64,000 nucleotides of DNA, taken from positions 3,341,040-3,405,039 of the forward strand of contig NZ_MTFE01000010.1 in the NCBI RefSeq assembly GCF_001953305.1, given 5' to 3'. The notes below the pieces were generated by a model, which saw only the letters and a list, made by a program, of their open reading frames with translations, searched no databases and was not told where the DNA came from. Of this stretch, positions 17,485 to 26,668 are shown piece after piece. The first letter of the stretch is position 1; each line of letters starts with the position of its first letter. The DNA comes from Cnuella takakiae. Its GTDB lineage: Bacteria; Bacteroidota; Bacteroidia; Chitinophagales; Chitinophagaceae. The translations under genes were made by a program, and so were the position numbers.

Positions 17485-18249
17485 ATGTTTTTTCTGCTAT
17501 CAAAAGTCCTGGATTTTGTATTGATGCCACTGGTGTGGATCACCGCCTTTTTTGTGGCTGCCTGGTTGGGTCGGGCCAAACCCTGGTCCATGAAAGTGGC
17601 CAAAACGGGTATGGTGTTGCTCCTGTTTTGCTCCAACCCTTTTTTCTGCAACGAAGCCTTACGGTTGTGGGAACCCAAGCCGGTTCCCATTCGGAGCCTG
17701 GAGGTTCACGATGCCGCAGTGCTCCTTTCGGGTGTTACTTATATGCACAAAGAGATACCCGACAGGGTTTCATCCATGTGGGGTGCCGAACGTATTTTTC
17801 ATACCATCGCGTTATACAGGGCAGGCAAGGTGAAGCAGATCATTGTATCCGGCGGATCGGGTAAAGTGTTTGCCGAGGCAGTTCCAGAATCTATACAGAT
17901 AAAAAACATATTGCTCCAGGCGGGCATTCCTGGTAAAGACATTTTAACAGAAGAACACAGCCGCAATACTTTCGAAAACGCGGTGTTTACCAAAACGCTG
18001 CTGCAACAACATCCCCAAATCAAAAGCCTGGTTTTGGTTACCTCGGCCTTTCACATGCCCAGGGCAATGGGCTGCTTCCAGAAAGCAGGCATACCTGTTA
18101 CCAGTTTTCCAACTGACTTTTACTTTCAACCAAGGAATTGGGACCCCGATGATTGGCTGATTCCAAATGAACGTAGCCTGGTGCGCTGGCAACAACTGCT
18201 GCATGAAATGGCCGGTTACCTGGTGTACCAGTTCAAAGGATACCAATAA
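17485..18249 (+). CDS. YdcF/SanA family (DUF218) membrane-associated protein
   Basis: 254 residues. Two hydrophobic helices at the N-terminus (LDFVLMPLVWITAFFVAAWLG and the next segment). The DUF218 core has AAVLLSGVTY, RIFHTIALYRAGKVKQIIVSGGSG, the conserved EEHSRNTFENA, and SLVLVTSAFHMPRAMGCFQKAG. The family includes ElyC and SanA, envelope factors affecting lipid-carrier metabolism and barrier function, and YdcF, which binds SAM. The precise role here is unknown. Its stop codon abuts that of the convergent lipoprotein gene with no gap. Confidence 0.88.
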   Translation: MFFLLSKVLDFVLMPLVWITAFFVAAWLGRAKPWSMKVAKTGMVLLLFCSNPFFCNEALRLWEPKPVPIRSLEVHDAAVLLSGVTYMHKEIPDRVSSMWGAERIFHTIALYRAGKVKQIIVSGGSGKVFAEAVPESIQIKNILLQAGIPGKDILTEEHSRNTFENAVFTKTLLQQHPQIKSLVLVTSAFHMPRAMGCFQKAGIPVTSFPTDFYFQPRNWDPDDWLIPNERSLVRWQQLLHEMAGYLVYQFKGYQ

Positions 18250-18489
18250 TCATCGGGGCATGAATACAGCCATTTTGGCGCCAACCGGGTAGTACTCCTT
18301 GATACCGGCATAACTGACAAATTGCATTTTTTCGGGCGAACGCCAGGTGAGAATTTGGACGTATTCGGAATTGCGGTAAAGGGTATCCACTTTTACCAGT
18401 TCGGCCTGCACCACCGAAACCTGAAGGGAACGTTCAGAAACACAAGCCGTAAGGGAAAGAGCGGCACAAGCCACTAAAAGGGTTTTCAT
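18250..18489 (-). CDS. small lipoprotein, hypothetical
   Basis: 79 residues starting MKTLLVACAALSLTACVSE, a textbook lipoprotein signal with lipobox LTAC. A longer in-frame reading to 18675 exists but would bury this signal in the middle, so ATG 18489 is preferred. The mature part (EYVQILTWRSPEKMQFVSYAGIKEYYPVGAKM) is a short beta-rich stretch without a named domain. Convergent and flush with the YdcF gene. Confidence 0.6.
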   Translation of the reverse strand: MKTLLVACAALSLTACVSERSLQVSVVQAELVKVDTLYRNSEYVQILTWRSPEKMQFVSYAGIKEYYPVGAKMAVFMPR

Positions 18490-18784
18490 CGCTGCATCTA
18501 TTTTTATCACGTAAACAATATGCCCCTGGTGGTGTGGATGGCTGAAGGTTATACCCTTGATGGTACAAAGCCTATTCCAGTTAACGACGATGTAGAACAA
18601 AATGTAAGCGGCAGCGGCTAAGCCAATAATAAAAAAGACCTGACTTGCCGGTCTTTGTATTTCCTTATATATCAATGCTCATTTCCAAAAGGGGTTGTTC
18701 CAACAAAAAAAACAAACCCAAACCTTTTTCCGCATTTTAAACATACCCCAACTAATCTCAATTAGGGGATGGAAGGCGGCAAAA

Positions 18785-19309
18785 TTAATTATCGCCGAGC
18801 ATGGACTGGCCGCTCATCCGCATGCGTTCGTACTTTTCGAGCAGGCGTACCATTGGTTCATTTTCCTGAACCACGGCATGATCGATGGGACTCTTGCCCA
18901 AACCATCCAGCAGCTCAAGCGATGCGCCATTTTCCAGCAGCAATTCGGCAATTTCCATTTGCCCAAAAGTTGCTGCGAAGGTGAGGGCTGTAGCCCCGTT
19001 TCCATTTCGCTGGTTTACATCAACGCCAGCCTGCAGCAGTTGTGCCACCATTTCTTTGTATCCTTTAAAGGCGGCACCCATCAGGGCTGTGTTACCCGAC
19101 ATATCGGGCGTATCACCCGGTGCACCTGCTGACAAAAGCCAGGCTACTACTGCAGGGGCATTGTTGTACACTGCAATCAGTACGGGTGTAAAGCCCTTTG
19201 CATCCCTAACCGATAAAAACCAATTATCCTGCTGGCATATTTCGCTGACTGTAGCCACATCGTTGCGGCGGCAGGCTTCAAACAGTTGGCTGGTTGCATC
19301 CGAATTCAT
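18785..19309 (-). CDS. ankyrin repeat protein
   Basis: 174 residues from ATG 19309 (the longer frame would begin with TTG at 19342). Four to five ankyrin repeats are visible: FEACRRNDVATVSEICQQ, GFTPVLIAVYNNAPAVVAWLLSAGA, GNTALMGAAFKGYKEMVAQLLQAGVD, GATALTFAATFGQMEIAELLLENGA, and GKSPIDHAVVQENEPMVRLLE. No signal peptide or membrane segment, so a cytosolic protein-protein interaction module. Upstream neighbours in the same direction are DUF3820 and the potassium channel. Confidence 0.9.
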   Translation of the reverse strand: MNSDATSQLFEACRRNDVATVSEICQQDNWFLSVRDAKGFTPVLIAVYNNAPAVVAWLLSAGAPGDTPDMSGNTALMGAAFKGYKEMVAQLLQAGVDVNQRNGNGATALTFAATFGQMEIAELLLENGASLELLDGLGKSPIDHAVVQENEPMVRLLEKYERMRMSGQSMLGDN

Positions 19310-19357
19310 ATGTGTCGTTTTACCTAAAACAACAAAAATCAAACCCGGCAGGTTGCA

Positions 19358-19603
19358 TTAAGGCCGGCCTGATTCCATCTTTTTTAAGGTTACCAGCAGC
19401 TCGCCCAATCCATTCATTTGAATTTCCAGTAAGGTTTGCAGCAACATACCCAGCTTACCATCGGGAAAACCCTTCCGGCCAAACCATTCCAGGTAAGAAA
19501 CCGGCAGGTCGCACAAAACAGTGTCTTTGTATTTTCCGAAAGGCATTTTCATACGTACCAAAGAAAGCAGCACCTGGGGGTCGGGATGAAGCGCATCAAG
19601 CAT
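19358..19603 (-). CDS. DUF3820 family protein
   Basis: 81 residues from ATG 19603. The DUF3820 signature is plain: KMPFGKYKDTVLCDLPVSYLEWFGRKGFPDGKLG, close to family consensus. Start choice: the frame extends to a TTG at 19657, seven bases after the channel gene, but relatives begin close to the PxxLLSLVxxKMPFGKY segment. The family has been linked to quorum-sensing-regulated virulence in plants' pathogens and resembles part of exonuclease-associated proteins; the molecular role is unclear. Probably co-transcribed with the channel gene. Confidence 0.8.
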   Translation of the reverse strand: MLDALHPDPQVLLSLVRMKMPFGKYKDTVLCDLPVSYLEWFGRKGFPDGKLGMLLQTLLEIQMNGLGELLVTLKKMESGRP

Positions 19604-19663
19604 ATTGTAAAGAGGAAATTTATCCGGGCCGCAAGTTAACTCCTTGGTGATTAGCAACAGGCA

Positions 19664-20629
19664 TTAAGCAACCGGTAAGCCGGCAGGCTCAAAGGCATCC
19701 AGTTTGTCCAACTCGAGAATGGTGGATTCATCGCCTTCCGACTCGTGGTACATGGGCAGAAAGCGGGCGCCCCACACTACTTCCTGGTAGGTATAAGAAG
19801 TGCGCTGCATGACGGTATTGGAATAAATGGGATCAAAGCCAGACACCTGAACATAAATTTCCAGGTCGGACCGGCCAAGGTCGGCTTCACTAAAATTAAG
19901 GAACGGGCTGTTTTCATCAATTGGATGCACCACCGTCCAATTCATATTAAAGGTATCAATCCGCTTACGTTCCAGTTGCAGGCTGAAGAACTGGTACTCG
20001 CCGCCTTTGTTTTCAGATAATAAAAAAGCGGCATTCACCGATACCTGTGCATTGGTGAGGAAATGATTGTTTTTGTAAGGCACCATCCGGAACATTAGTG
20101 CTGAGCCATTGCAGTACGGTGCCACCAGGGCCTTATGGCTGAAGGCGATAAAGGCTTTTGGTTGGGTAAACCGGCCATAGAGCAAACCCGTAACCAGGGC
20201 AAAGAACAACCAGCCGCACATGATTTGAAAGGAGGCAATAAGGTCGGCTGCATCCCTGAGCGGGTTGATGCGGCCATAACCAACGGTAGTAAAGGTTTGG
20301 GTGCTGAAATAAAACAGCTGGCGGAAGTGCAGCCAGACACTTCCCTGCATCAACCCTTCAAACTGGTGGACGCCAAGGGTCAGGTAGATAGTGTCAAAAA
20401 GCGTATTCACCAGCATGTAAAACAACACCACATAACCCAGAAAGCGCCACCAGGAAACCTGCATCAGGTGCGAATACGGGCTGAGCCTTTTCCAAAATGG
20501 AAGTCCGGTTTTGACCAAATTGAAACTGCCATCTTTATTGACAAATCTGCCTCCGATACGATTGGCCTGTGTGCCGAACCCTGTATCAGGGTTTGCATTG
20601 GAGGAAGGATTGATGGAAACTTTTGCCAT
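19664..20629 (-). CDS. inward-rectifier potassium channel (KirBac type)
   Basis: 321 residues, the normal KirBac length. Two membrane helices (residues ~62-84 and ~132-155) flank a pore loop with selectivity filter TTVGYGR at 114-120. The C-terminal ~170 residues form the cytoplasmic immunoglobulin-like gating domain (APYCNGSALMFRMVPYKNN, LERKRIDTFNMNWTVVHPIDENSPF, YTYQEVVWGARFLPM). The slide helix precedes TM1 (FWKRLSPYSHLMQVSWW). It conducts potassium across the inner membrane. First gene of a short minus-strand group with DUF3820. Confidence 0.95.
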   Translation of the reverse strand: MAKVSINPSSNANPDTGFGTQANRIGGRFVNKDGSFNLVKTGLPFWKRLSPYSHLMQVSWWRFLGYVVLFYMLVNTLFDTIYLTLGVHQFEGLMQGSVWLHFRQLFYFSTQTFTTVGYGRINPLRDAADLIASFQIMCGWLFFALVTGLLYGRFTQPKAFIAFSHKALVAPYCNGSALMFRMVPYKNNHFLTNAQVSVNAAFLLSENKGGEYQFFSLQLERKRIDTFNMNWTVVHPIDENSPFLNFSEADLGRSDLEIYVQVSGFDPIYSNTVMQRTSYTYQEVVWGARFLPMYHESEGDESTILELDKLDAFEPAGLPVA

Positions 20630-21141
20630 ATTGCCTTATTGGTGGTGGCACTAATCTAAACCATTCACTTACGCCGGACAAAGGATTTTATGCCCCGAAA
20701 AATTCGAATGGATTACATTGACACCACTATTTAATTAAAGACCATGCAGGCCCTTTCAGTTGAAATTAAAAGTTACAATTCCGCAATTGAGAAATTACCT
20801 GTACCATTTTGTCAGTTCAACTTTTTCGCTTAAAACCTTTTTCCCTAGTAGTTAAATTGAACAGTCTTATACAAAAAAGTAGCAAATGCTATTGTTAGTT
20901 TTGAGGGTTTAATCCCCAATTATTGCCGGATGTTACATTCACCTGGCTAAAACTGATCACAACAAATACATTGATAAAAATGAATTTTTTACAACCATTA
21001 AGAAGTTCAAAAAGAAATGATCTGGTAATAATAATTGTACGAAATCAGCAAATTAAATACCTTTTTAAGCTTCAAGTTTATATTTAGGTAGAAGAACTAT
21101 TCACCTCATCCAATAGACATTACAGCACATTATTGCAAAAT
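20630..21141. other. AT-rich gene-free stretch
   Basis: About 510 bases with clearly higher AT than the flanking genes, many A/T runs, and no convincing ORF, RNA gene or terminator hairpin. It lies downstream of the Hhe-like gene and upstream of the channel promoter. Skewed composition beside a defence-type gene can mark old insertion, but no repeat or integrase remnant is visible. Confidence 0.45.
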
Positions 21142-24100
21142 TTATATAGCAGCTTCAAGCCCGGCTTCTGATTGTTTTAGTAATCCTGATGATTTCATAG
21201 GTTTAATAAGTTGAAGGATATCATTGCGCATTTCTTCAGTTACACGAGCAAATCCAAAGAGCTTTACTACAATCGGATAAGCTTCATCCGGAGCTATAAC
21301 TACAGCATCCTTAACTACTTTGAACAATACCGATCCTATTTCTTCTGGAGCGATATACTTCCATTTACGGGATGCTGGAGGCAGGTTTGACCGGTCACGC
21401 ATGGGTGCCTGGCCAGCACCAGACAGGTAAAGAAAACTGTCATTTTGCCTGATAGCTCCACTGCCTTCAGCAAAACGGGTTGCCAACTTCAGGTGTTCCC
21501 TTATTCGGGGACCAACACGGGTAATGCCAGCCGCCTCAACCATCCTACGGGCCAATTCATCAAAATGAATGGGGCCTTCAACCCGTACGACCAGCTCAAC
21601 CCATTTAGCCATCTTACCAATGGGATGCTGGTGCATTTCCAATTGCGAAATCTCCGCAGGCAATTGTACCAGTTGGTAGGGTTCCAGCTGACTCGAAATG
21701 GCTTTGGGTTCTTCCCTGAGAACGGAAGTATCGGTCACCACTTCGTCCGACTCCTCACTTGCGTCCAGGGAAGCCTTCCAGGCGGTATTGATAGCAACTA
21801 CTAAACGTTCCAATTCTTTTTCTTGGTTTCGAAACCATTCGGTGCTCCAGATGCGGTGTAGTTTCCATCCCATGGCTTCCAGCACCTGTTGTCTCAGGCG
21901 GTCCCTGTCCCTGGCAGTTCGCGCTGAATGATAGGATGCTCCATCGCATTCAATGCCAAGTACATATCTTCCCGGTTGCTCCGGATCAAGGATGGCGAGG
22001 TCAATAAAAAAGCCTGCGGCTCCCACCTGTTGGTGCACCTGGTAGCCCATGCCTGTCAAACGCTTCACAACTGCCTCCTCAAAGGGACTACCGGAAGCCC
22101 GACCGGATTCCAGGGGCACTTCTATGGTTCCGTGTTGAGCAAATTGGAGGAAACGCTTGAGTACCGCAACACCCCGGCTTGCCGACCGACCTGCATCAAT
22201 ATCATCGGCAGTGAGGTTGGTAAATACCTCGCAACGTAGCCGTGACCGGGTGATCAAAACATTCAGACGCTTTTCACCTCCTTCCATATTCAGCGGACCA
22301 AAGGATTGGCTCACATAACCTTTGGCGATACGACCATACCCCACTGAAATAAAAATTACATCCCGCTCATCGCCCTGCACATTTTCCAGATTTTTTACAA
22401 AGAAGGGCTCTTGTGGGTGACGTGCAAACCAGGCTTCCAATTCAGGCATTTGTTTTCTTGCCTGCTCCAGCCTGTTTTGAATGGCATCCCGCTGGGCGGT
22501 ACTGAAGGCTACAACACCTAAAGTTTGATGCGGGTGTTTGCGAGTATGCTCTAGTACAGCCAGTACCACCGCTTCTGCTTCCTGGACGTTGGTACGACTG
22601 CCACCCCTGTCGTAAGCGGTGTGTGGCAGGTGGTGGAAAAACAAACCTGCACCCTGGCGACTTCCCGGTGCAGGAAAGAGTACCAGTTTATTGTCGTAAA
22701 ATTCTTGGTTGGAAAGCCGGATCAGGGATTCGTGCCGGCTTCGGTAGTGCCACCGCAGCATTCGTTGGGGAGCCCCCTGGGCATCGCAAAGGCTCAGGAT
22801 GCTGGGCAGGTCGGCAGTTAGACTTTCCAGGTTTTCTGCTCCTGGTGTCAGGGAATCGAAAAACGCTGTCGGCGGAAGCTGCTGGCTATCACCCACCACC
22901 ACCACCTGGCGCCCCCGCAACATGGCCCCAAGTGCTTCCACAGGCCGCACCTGGCTGGCTTCATCAAAAATAACAAGGTCAAAATCCACAGCACCGGGTG
23001 GCAGGAAGTGGGCAATGGAAAGCGGGCTCATCATAAATACAGGCTTGATGGCCTGGATGGCGGCACCCGCTTCTTCCATCAGCCTGCGAATTGGCAGGTG
23101 CCTGGCTTTTTTATTAAACTCATTTCGAAGGAGGTTCATCTGACCCCCAGCATCGGCAGGCGGCAGCCCTTCCCAATGGGTTAGCGCTGCTTGTGCCCGG
23201 TTGAACTGGAGGTTCCGCAGGTCCAGCTGCCTGAACTGTGCCGCTACACTTTCATGGGCCGACCGCTCAAAACGGCGTAAGGGCTCCATGGTATGGAATG
23301 CAGTTTCAAGCAGGTGCTGGTACCATGTTTTTTGCAAGACAGCCAACAATAACTCCTTAGCGCCCGGCCAATGGGCAGCCAACTGCACCAGCGGCAACAG
23401 GGCTTCCTCACCGGCAAGTTGCACCAGATTGTTGAATGCAATTACCTCGTGTAGTGCTTCCGGCTTTTCACACCATTGTTGTAATAGCGGCACCTGCACC
23501 AGGAAGGGTTGGTGCAAAAGGGTAGCGCCCGGGAACCGAACGCCATCGTTGAACTGGATCATTTCGGTAAGGGCTTGTACCTGCTTACCATGTTCATTTA
23601 ATAAGGACAATAATTGCTGGCTGGCATCAGCAGCAAGCCGCCGGTCCTCATTGGCTTCCAGGTAAGTAATAAACGATGCATCCAATTTACCCGTCCTTAT
23701 TTGCTCCTGTACACCCGACAAAAATCGGGTTGCTGCTTTTAGCTGCTCCCAGTTAGAAGCGGTACCAAGCCAGGCAGTGCCAAAAAAGGTTTGAGCCAGG
23801 CCTTCCTGGCTTTTGAGCGTTTTTTTCAGCCGCTGAACCTCCAAAATATCATCCACAAGCTGTAAGCGGGCTTCATAATCTGCAGGTAGTGGTTGCCGTG
23901 AATAAGCAGCTAATTGTTGCACAGCCTGTTTGTACTCACCAAACAGGAAGCGATACCACTTATGACCATGGGCAACGATGGCAGTCCTGATGGGCATAAG
24001 GGTGGCGTCCCAGGCTTCCGGCAGCAGCTTTTCGGCATACTGCTGCTCCATTTCCGACAGTCGTTGGCCATTTTCCACAAGGGCTTCCAGTTCCAGCAAA

Positions 24101-25764
24101 CGGTCGTTCCAACCTATTGTGGCCATGTTTATACCGGTAAGCTGTGGTCTGCCGGCAGCTACCTGCAAGGCTTCTGTCAACTGCATCACTTGCTTGCGGT
24201 GGGCAGGGATGGGCATACCTGCTTGCCGTGCAATGGCAGCAGCACCCTTGCTGATGGCTATTGCAGCACTTGCGGTTGCATCCAGCAATTGGATCAGTTC
24301 GGCATGGCGGGATGGAAGTAAAACCTGGAGCCCACTACCCCAAAAAAGGTAGGTGTCCGGCGGCCTGTTATCCTGCAGCCCCGCTGCAATGCGTATGGCA
24401 AGTGCTTCCGCCCGTTGCATCCGAACAGCGTCCCAGCTTTGTATGTCTGCAAATTTCAAAGCTGGAAGAGCTTGTTGACCTATTTCAGCACCCAGTTGGA
24501 TTAAACGCCCCATTACATCATGGGCGGATAACCCGCTGGCCTGTATTTCGGCATTTACAGCTTTGCTATAGGCATTTAGCTCCTGGCGGTGCTGCTCCAA
24601 CAGGGCTACCTGCTGTTGCAGGTGCTGGAGTGCAGGTTTACCCAATTCAAGGGTGCGCCGCAATTCGGTGTGCAACTCTTTTTTGTTTGCCTTTTGGCTG
24701 TGTAGTTCAAGGCAGGCCTCCCCAAGGTCAAGGGCATCAAGCCGGTTTTTCACCACATTGAGTGCTGCAGCTTTTTCCGCAACAAACAATACCTTTTTGC
24801 CCTGGCCGATGGCATTGGCTATAATATTGGTAATGGTTTGCGACTTACCCGTTCCGGGCGGACCCTGAATTACAAGGTTACGGCCTTCATGTACTGCAAG
24901 CATGGCCAGCATCTGGGTAGCATCGGCATCAACAGCCTGCAAGAGTTGGCCAGCCATGGGCTCGTCGTCCAGGAAGGCTTCTTCGCCAACCGATGGTGCT
25001 GGATCGGTAAAACCTGTACCCAGCAGGGCTTCAATCAGCGGGTGGTCGGCAGGTCGTTGATCAGCCGGCCATGCCTCGGGCTGAAGGTCATTATATAAAA
25101 GGAATTTACCAAAGGAAAAAAAACCAAGGGCTACCTGGTTGGGCAGTACCGTCCATCGACTCATGGATTGTATGGTCAAGGCAACCAGTTCAAAATATAG
25201 ATCCAGGCTGCTCCCCTCCTCCTCAGGTAAACCAGGTAGGGAAATGCCAAATTCTGCCTTCAGTTTGGCCGCCAATGAAAAGTTGGGTTCCAGGTCAGCT
25301 TCCGAGTAGCGCAACCTGAATTTTTCGGTTGCACTGCCCCGCTCGAGTGTAACAGGAACCAGCACCAGTGGTGCCAAGCGAGGCTCCGTGCTTTGATCCG
25401 TTTCAAACCATTGCAAAAACCCCATTGCCAGGAACAGCGTATTTGTTCCTTGCTCCTCCATGATAGTGCGGGCGGTATAGTAAGTATTAAGCAGGCGCTG
25501 CTGCAGTTTGTCTTCCGGCTCGGCGCTTTGCAGTTTCAGCGGGTGTGGCGTGCTGGCGCCTTCACTTCCCGTGGGAGCAGCAGCCAGAAACGTGAAATCC
25601 TTACCTGCATCTACCAGTTGGGTGAATACCTGTGCCGAATGCGCTCCCACAACTTCCAGTCCCCTTGTTGCACCATAGCGGTAATTCAATAAAGGATTTC
25701 GTAAGCCAAGATCCAGGAGTTCTTTTCGGGAAGCTTCAAGTCGGGAACGAACCAGGTTTTGCAT
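21142..25764 (-). CDS. DUF4011 - superfamily 1 helicase - Vsr-like endonuclease - DUF3320 protein (Hhe-like antiphage candidate)
   Basis: About 1540 residues from ATG 25764 (an upstream ATG at 25794 adds ten). The N-terminal DUF4011 region starts RKELLDLGLRNPLLNYR. Numbered from the upstream ATG, Walker A is GPPGTGKS at 311-318; Walker B IFDEASQ lies near 945 with GDSQQLPP after it; helicase motif VI is RLNVLITRSR. A restriction-like nuclease domain follows near 1235-1330 (SPFEEAVVKRL, FIDLAIL, GIECDGASYHSA, RLRQQVLEAMGWKLHRIWS), then DUF3320 to the end. The order matches the Hhe family reported as a single-gene antiphage system. Two long stretches between motifs are helical. No neighbouring defence gene is seen. 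Confidence 0.85.
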   Translation of the reverse strand: MQNLVRSRLEASRKELLDLGLRNPLLNYRYGATRGLEVVGAHSAQVFTQLVDAGKDFTFLAAAPTGSEGASTPHPLKLQSAEPEDKLQQRLLNTYYTARTIMEEQGTNTLFLAMGFLQWFETDQSTEPRLAPLVLVPVTLERGSATEKFRLRYSEADLEPNFSLAAKLKAEFGISLPGLPEEEGSSLDLYFELVALTIQSMSRWTVLPNQVALGFFSFGKFLLYNDLQPEAWPADQRPADHPLIEALLGTGFTDPAPSVGEEAFLDDEPMAGQLLQAVDADATQMLAMLAVHEGRNLVIQGPPGTGKSQTITNIIANAIGQGKKVLFVAEKAAALNVVKNRLDALDLGEACLELHSQKANKKELHTELRRTLELGKPALQHLQQQVALLEQHRQELNAYSKAVNAEIQASGLSAHDVMGRLIQLGAEIGQQALPALKFADIQSWDAVRMQRAEALAIRIAAGLQDNRPPDTYLFWGSGLQVLLPSRHAELIQLLDATASAAIAISKGAAAIARQAGMPIPAHRKQVMQLTEALQVAAGRPQLTGINMATIGWNDRLLELEALVENGQRLSEMEQQYAEKLLPEAWDATLMPIRTAIVAHGHKWYRFLFGEYKQAVQQLAAYSRQPLPADYEARLQLVDDILEVQRLKKTLKSQEGLAQTFFGTAWLGTASNWEQLKAATRFLSGVQEQIRTGKLDASFITYLEANEDRRLAADASQQLLSLLNEHGKQVQALTEMIQFNDGVRFPGATLLHQPFLVQVPLLQQWCEKPEALHEVIAFNNLVQLAGEEALLPLVQLAAHWPGAKELLLAVLQKTWYQHLLETAFHTMEPLRRFERSAHESVAAQFRQLDLRNLQFNRAQAALTHWEGLPPADAGGQMNLLRNEFNKKARHLPIRRLMEEAGAAIQAIKPVFMMSPLSIAHFLPPGAVDFDLVIFDEASQVRPVEALGAMLRGRQVVVVGDSQQLPPTAFFDSLTPGAENLESLTADLPSILSLCDAQGAPQRMLRWHYRSRHESLIRLSNQEFYDNKLVLFPAPGSRQGAGLFFHHLPHTAYDRGGSRTNVQEAEAVVLAVLEHTRKHPHQTLGVVAFSTAQRDAIQNRLEQARKQMPELEAWFARHPQEPFFVKNLENVQGDERDVIFISVGYGRIAKGYVSQSFGPLNMEGGEKRLNVLITRSRLRCEVFTNLTADDIDAGRSASRGVAVLKRFLQFAQHGTIEVPLESGRASGSPFEEAVVKRLTGMGYQVHQQVGAAGFFIDLAILDPEQPGRYVLGIECDGASYHSARTARDRDRLRQQVLEAMGWKLHRIWSTEWFRNQEKELERLVVAINTAWKASLDASEESDEVVTDTSVLREEPKAISSQLEPYQLVQLPAEISQLEMHQHPIGKMAKWVELVVRVEGPIHFDELARRMVEAAGITRVGPRIREHLKLATRFAEGSGAIRQNDSFLYLSGAGQAPMRDRSNLPPASRKWKYIAPEEIGSVLFKVVKDAVVIAPDEAYPIVVKLFGFARVTEEMRNDILQLIKPMKSSGLLKQSEAGLEAAI

Positions 25765-26164
25765 AAGAGCCCAAAGTAAATGATAAAAAGCCATCTGCCT
25801 GCTTCCGCAGCATCCCCTAATGGGGTCATCGGCATAAGCTCCTTTCTGTTTGTGCGAACTTTCTAATTACCAACCACCTACCCTCCCTTTAGCTTTCATT
25901 TATACCCCCCTACTTATATGTTGCAAGTAGGTTGTCACAATAAGAGGGTAAGGCACTGAAAAGTAAGGGCAGCAAATGGAAATAGTTTTTGCTACTAGGT
26001 GATCACACATCTTGTTGCGCGATTTCAAAATTCAACAACACAACCCACTACTTCGTACCCATTGACAAGGCAGGCCTATTCAACACCAAAGAGTTATAAC
26101 CTATAGATGCAGCAAACACCTGAACAGTGTCAATACATACTAACTAAACAATCCAGACTGCAAC
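25765..26164. other. intergenic region between divergent genes
   Basis: About 400 bases between the Hhe-like gene (minus) and the glutaminase locus (plus). It contains small inverted repeats such as CCTACT...AGTAGG near 25909-25933 but no ORF or RNA gene that I can support. Promoters for both directions must lie here; none matches the consensus well. Confidence 0.4.
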
Positions 26165-26653
26165 ATGAAAAAAGCACTCCTGTTATTACTTCCTTTTCTA
26201 TCCTTTTTAGTATCCCATGCACAGATGCCCGCCGATGAAATCCAGTTGGTGCAGCAGCTATGGGGCAAAGAAAAGAAAGCAATCATTGGCGACTACCTCC
26301 AACTTACAGAAAAGGAAGGTTCAGCATTCTGGCCCCTGTACGACCAATACCAGGTAGCACAGAGCAAAATTTCTGGTGAACGGCTGAACCTGATGGGCAA
26401 TTATACACGCCAATACAGTACACTGACCGATAAGCAAGCGCAAAACCTGGCAAAGGGCTTTTTGTCGAACAACAAGGCAATGGGCAAGTTGCAGCAGCGC
26501 TATTTTAAAAAGATGAGCAAGCAGGTTGGGCCTTTGCAAGCCGCCCGGTTCATGCAGGCAGAAAGCTATATCGATACCAAAATAAAGTCGGCACTTTCCG
26601 AATACATACCCTTTATCCGGGAAGGAAAGGCACTTACCAGCAGTGTCCACTAA
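26165..26653 (+). CDS. small helical periplasmic protein (Spy/CpxP-like pattern), hypothetical
   Basis: 162 residues with a signal peptide (KKALLLLLPFLSFLVSHAQ). The mature chain is alpha-helical and highly charged: AIIGDYLQLTEKEGSAFWPLYDQYQ, KQAQNLAKGFLSNNKAMGKLQQRYFKKM and QAARFMQAESYIDTKIKSALSEYIPFI. The pattern, helices with TxxEAxxFWPLY and ARFxQxE blocks, is common in short Bacteroidota periplasmic proteins and recalls Spy/CpxP chaperones, without a proven link. First gene of a tight five-gene secreted cluster; 15 bases separate it from the porin gene. Confidence 0.75.
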   Translation: MKKALLLLLPFLSFLVSHAQMPADEIQLVQQLWGKEKKAIIGDYLQLTEKEGSAFWPLYDQYQVAQSKISGERLNLMGNYTRQYSTLTDKQAQNLAKGFLSNNKAMGKLQQRYFKKMSKQVGPLQAARFMQAESYIDTKIKSALSEYIPFIREGKALTSSVH

Positions 26654-26668
26654 AATCAAACTAACAAT

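Noticed and set aside
18490-18675. N-terminal extension of the small lipoprotein with a hydrophobic segment
   Set aside because: The internal MKTLLVACAALSLTAC is a full lipoprotein signal; the extension would bury it and has no homology pattern.
25900-25940. Small inverted repeat CCTACT...AGTAGG as an operator
   Set aside because: Only six-base arms in an AT-rich gap; expected by chance.
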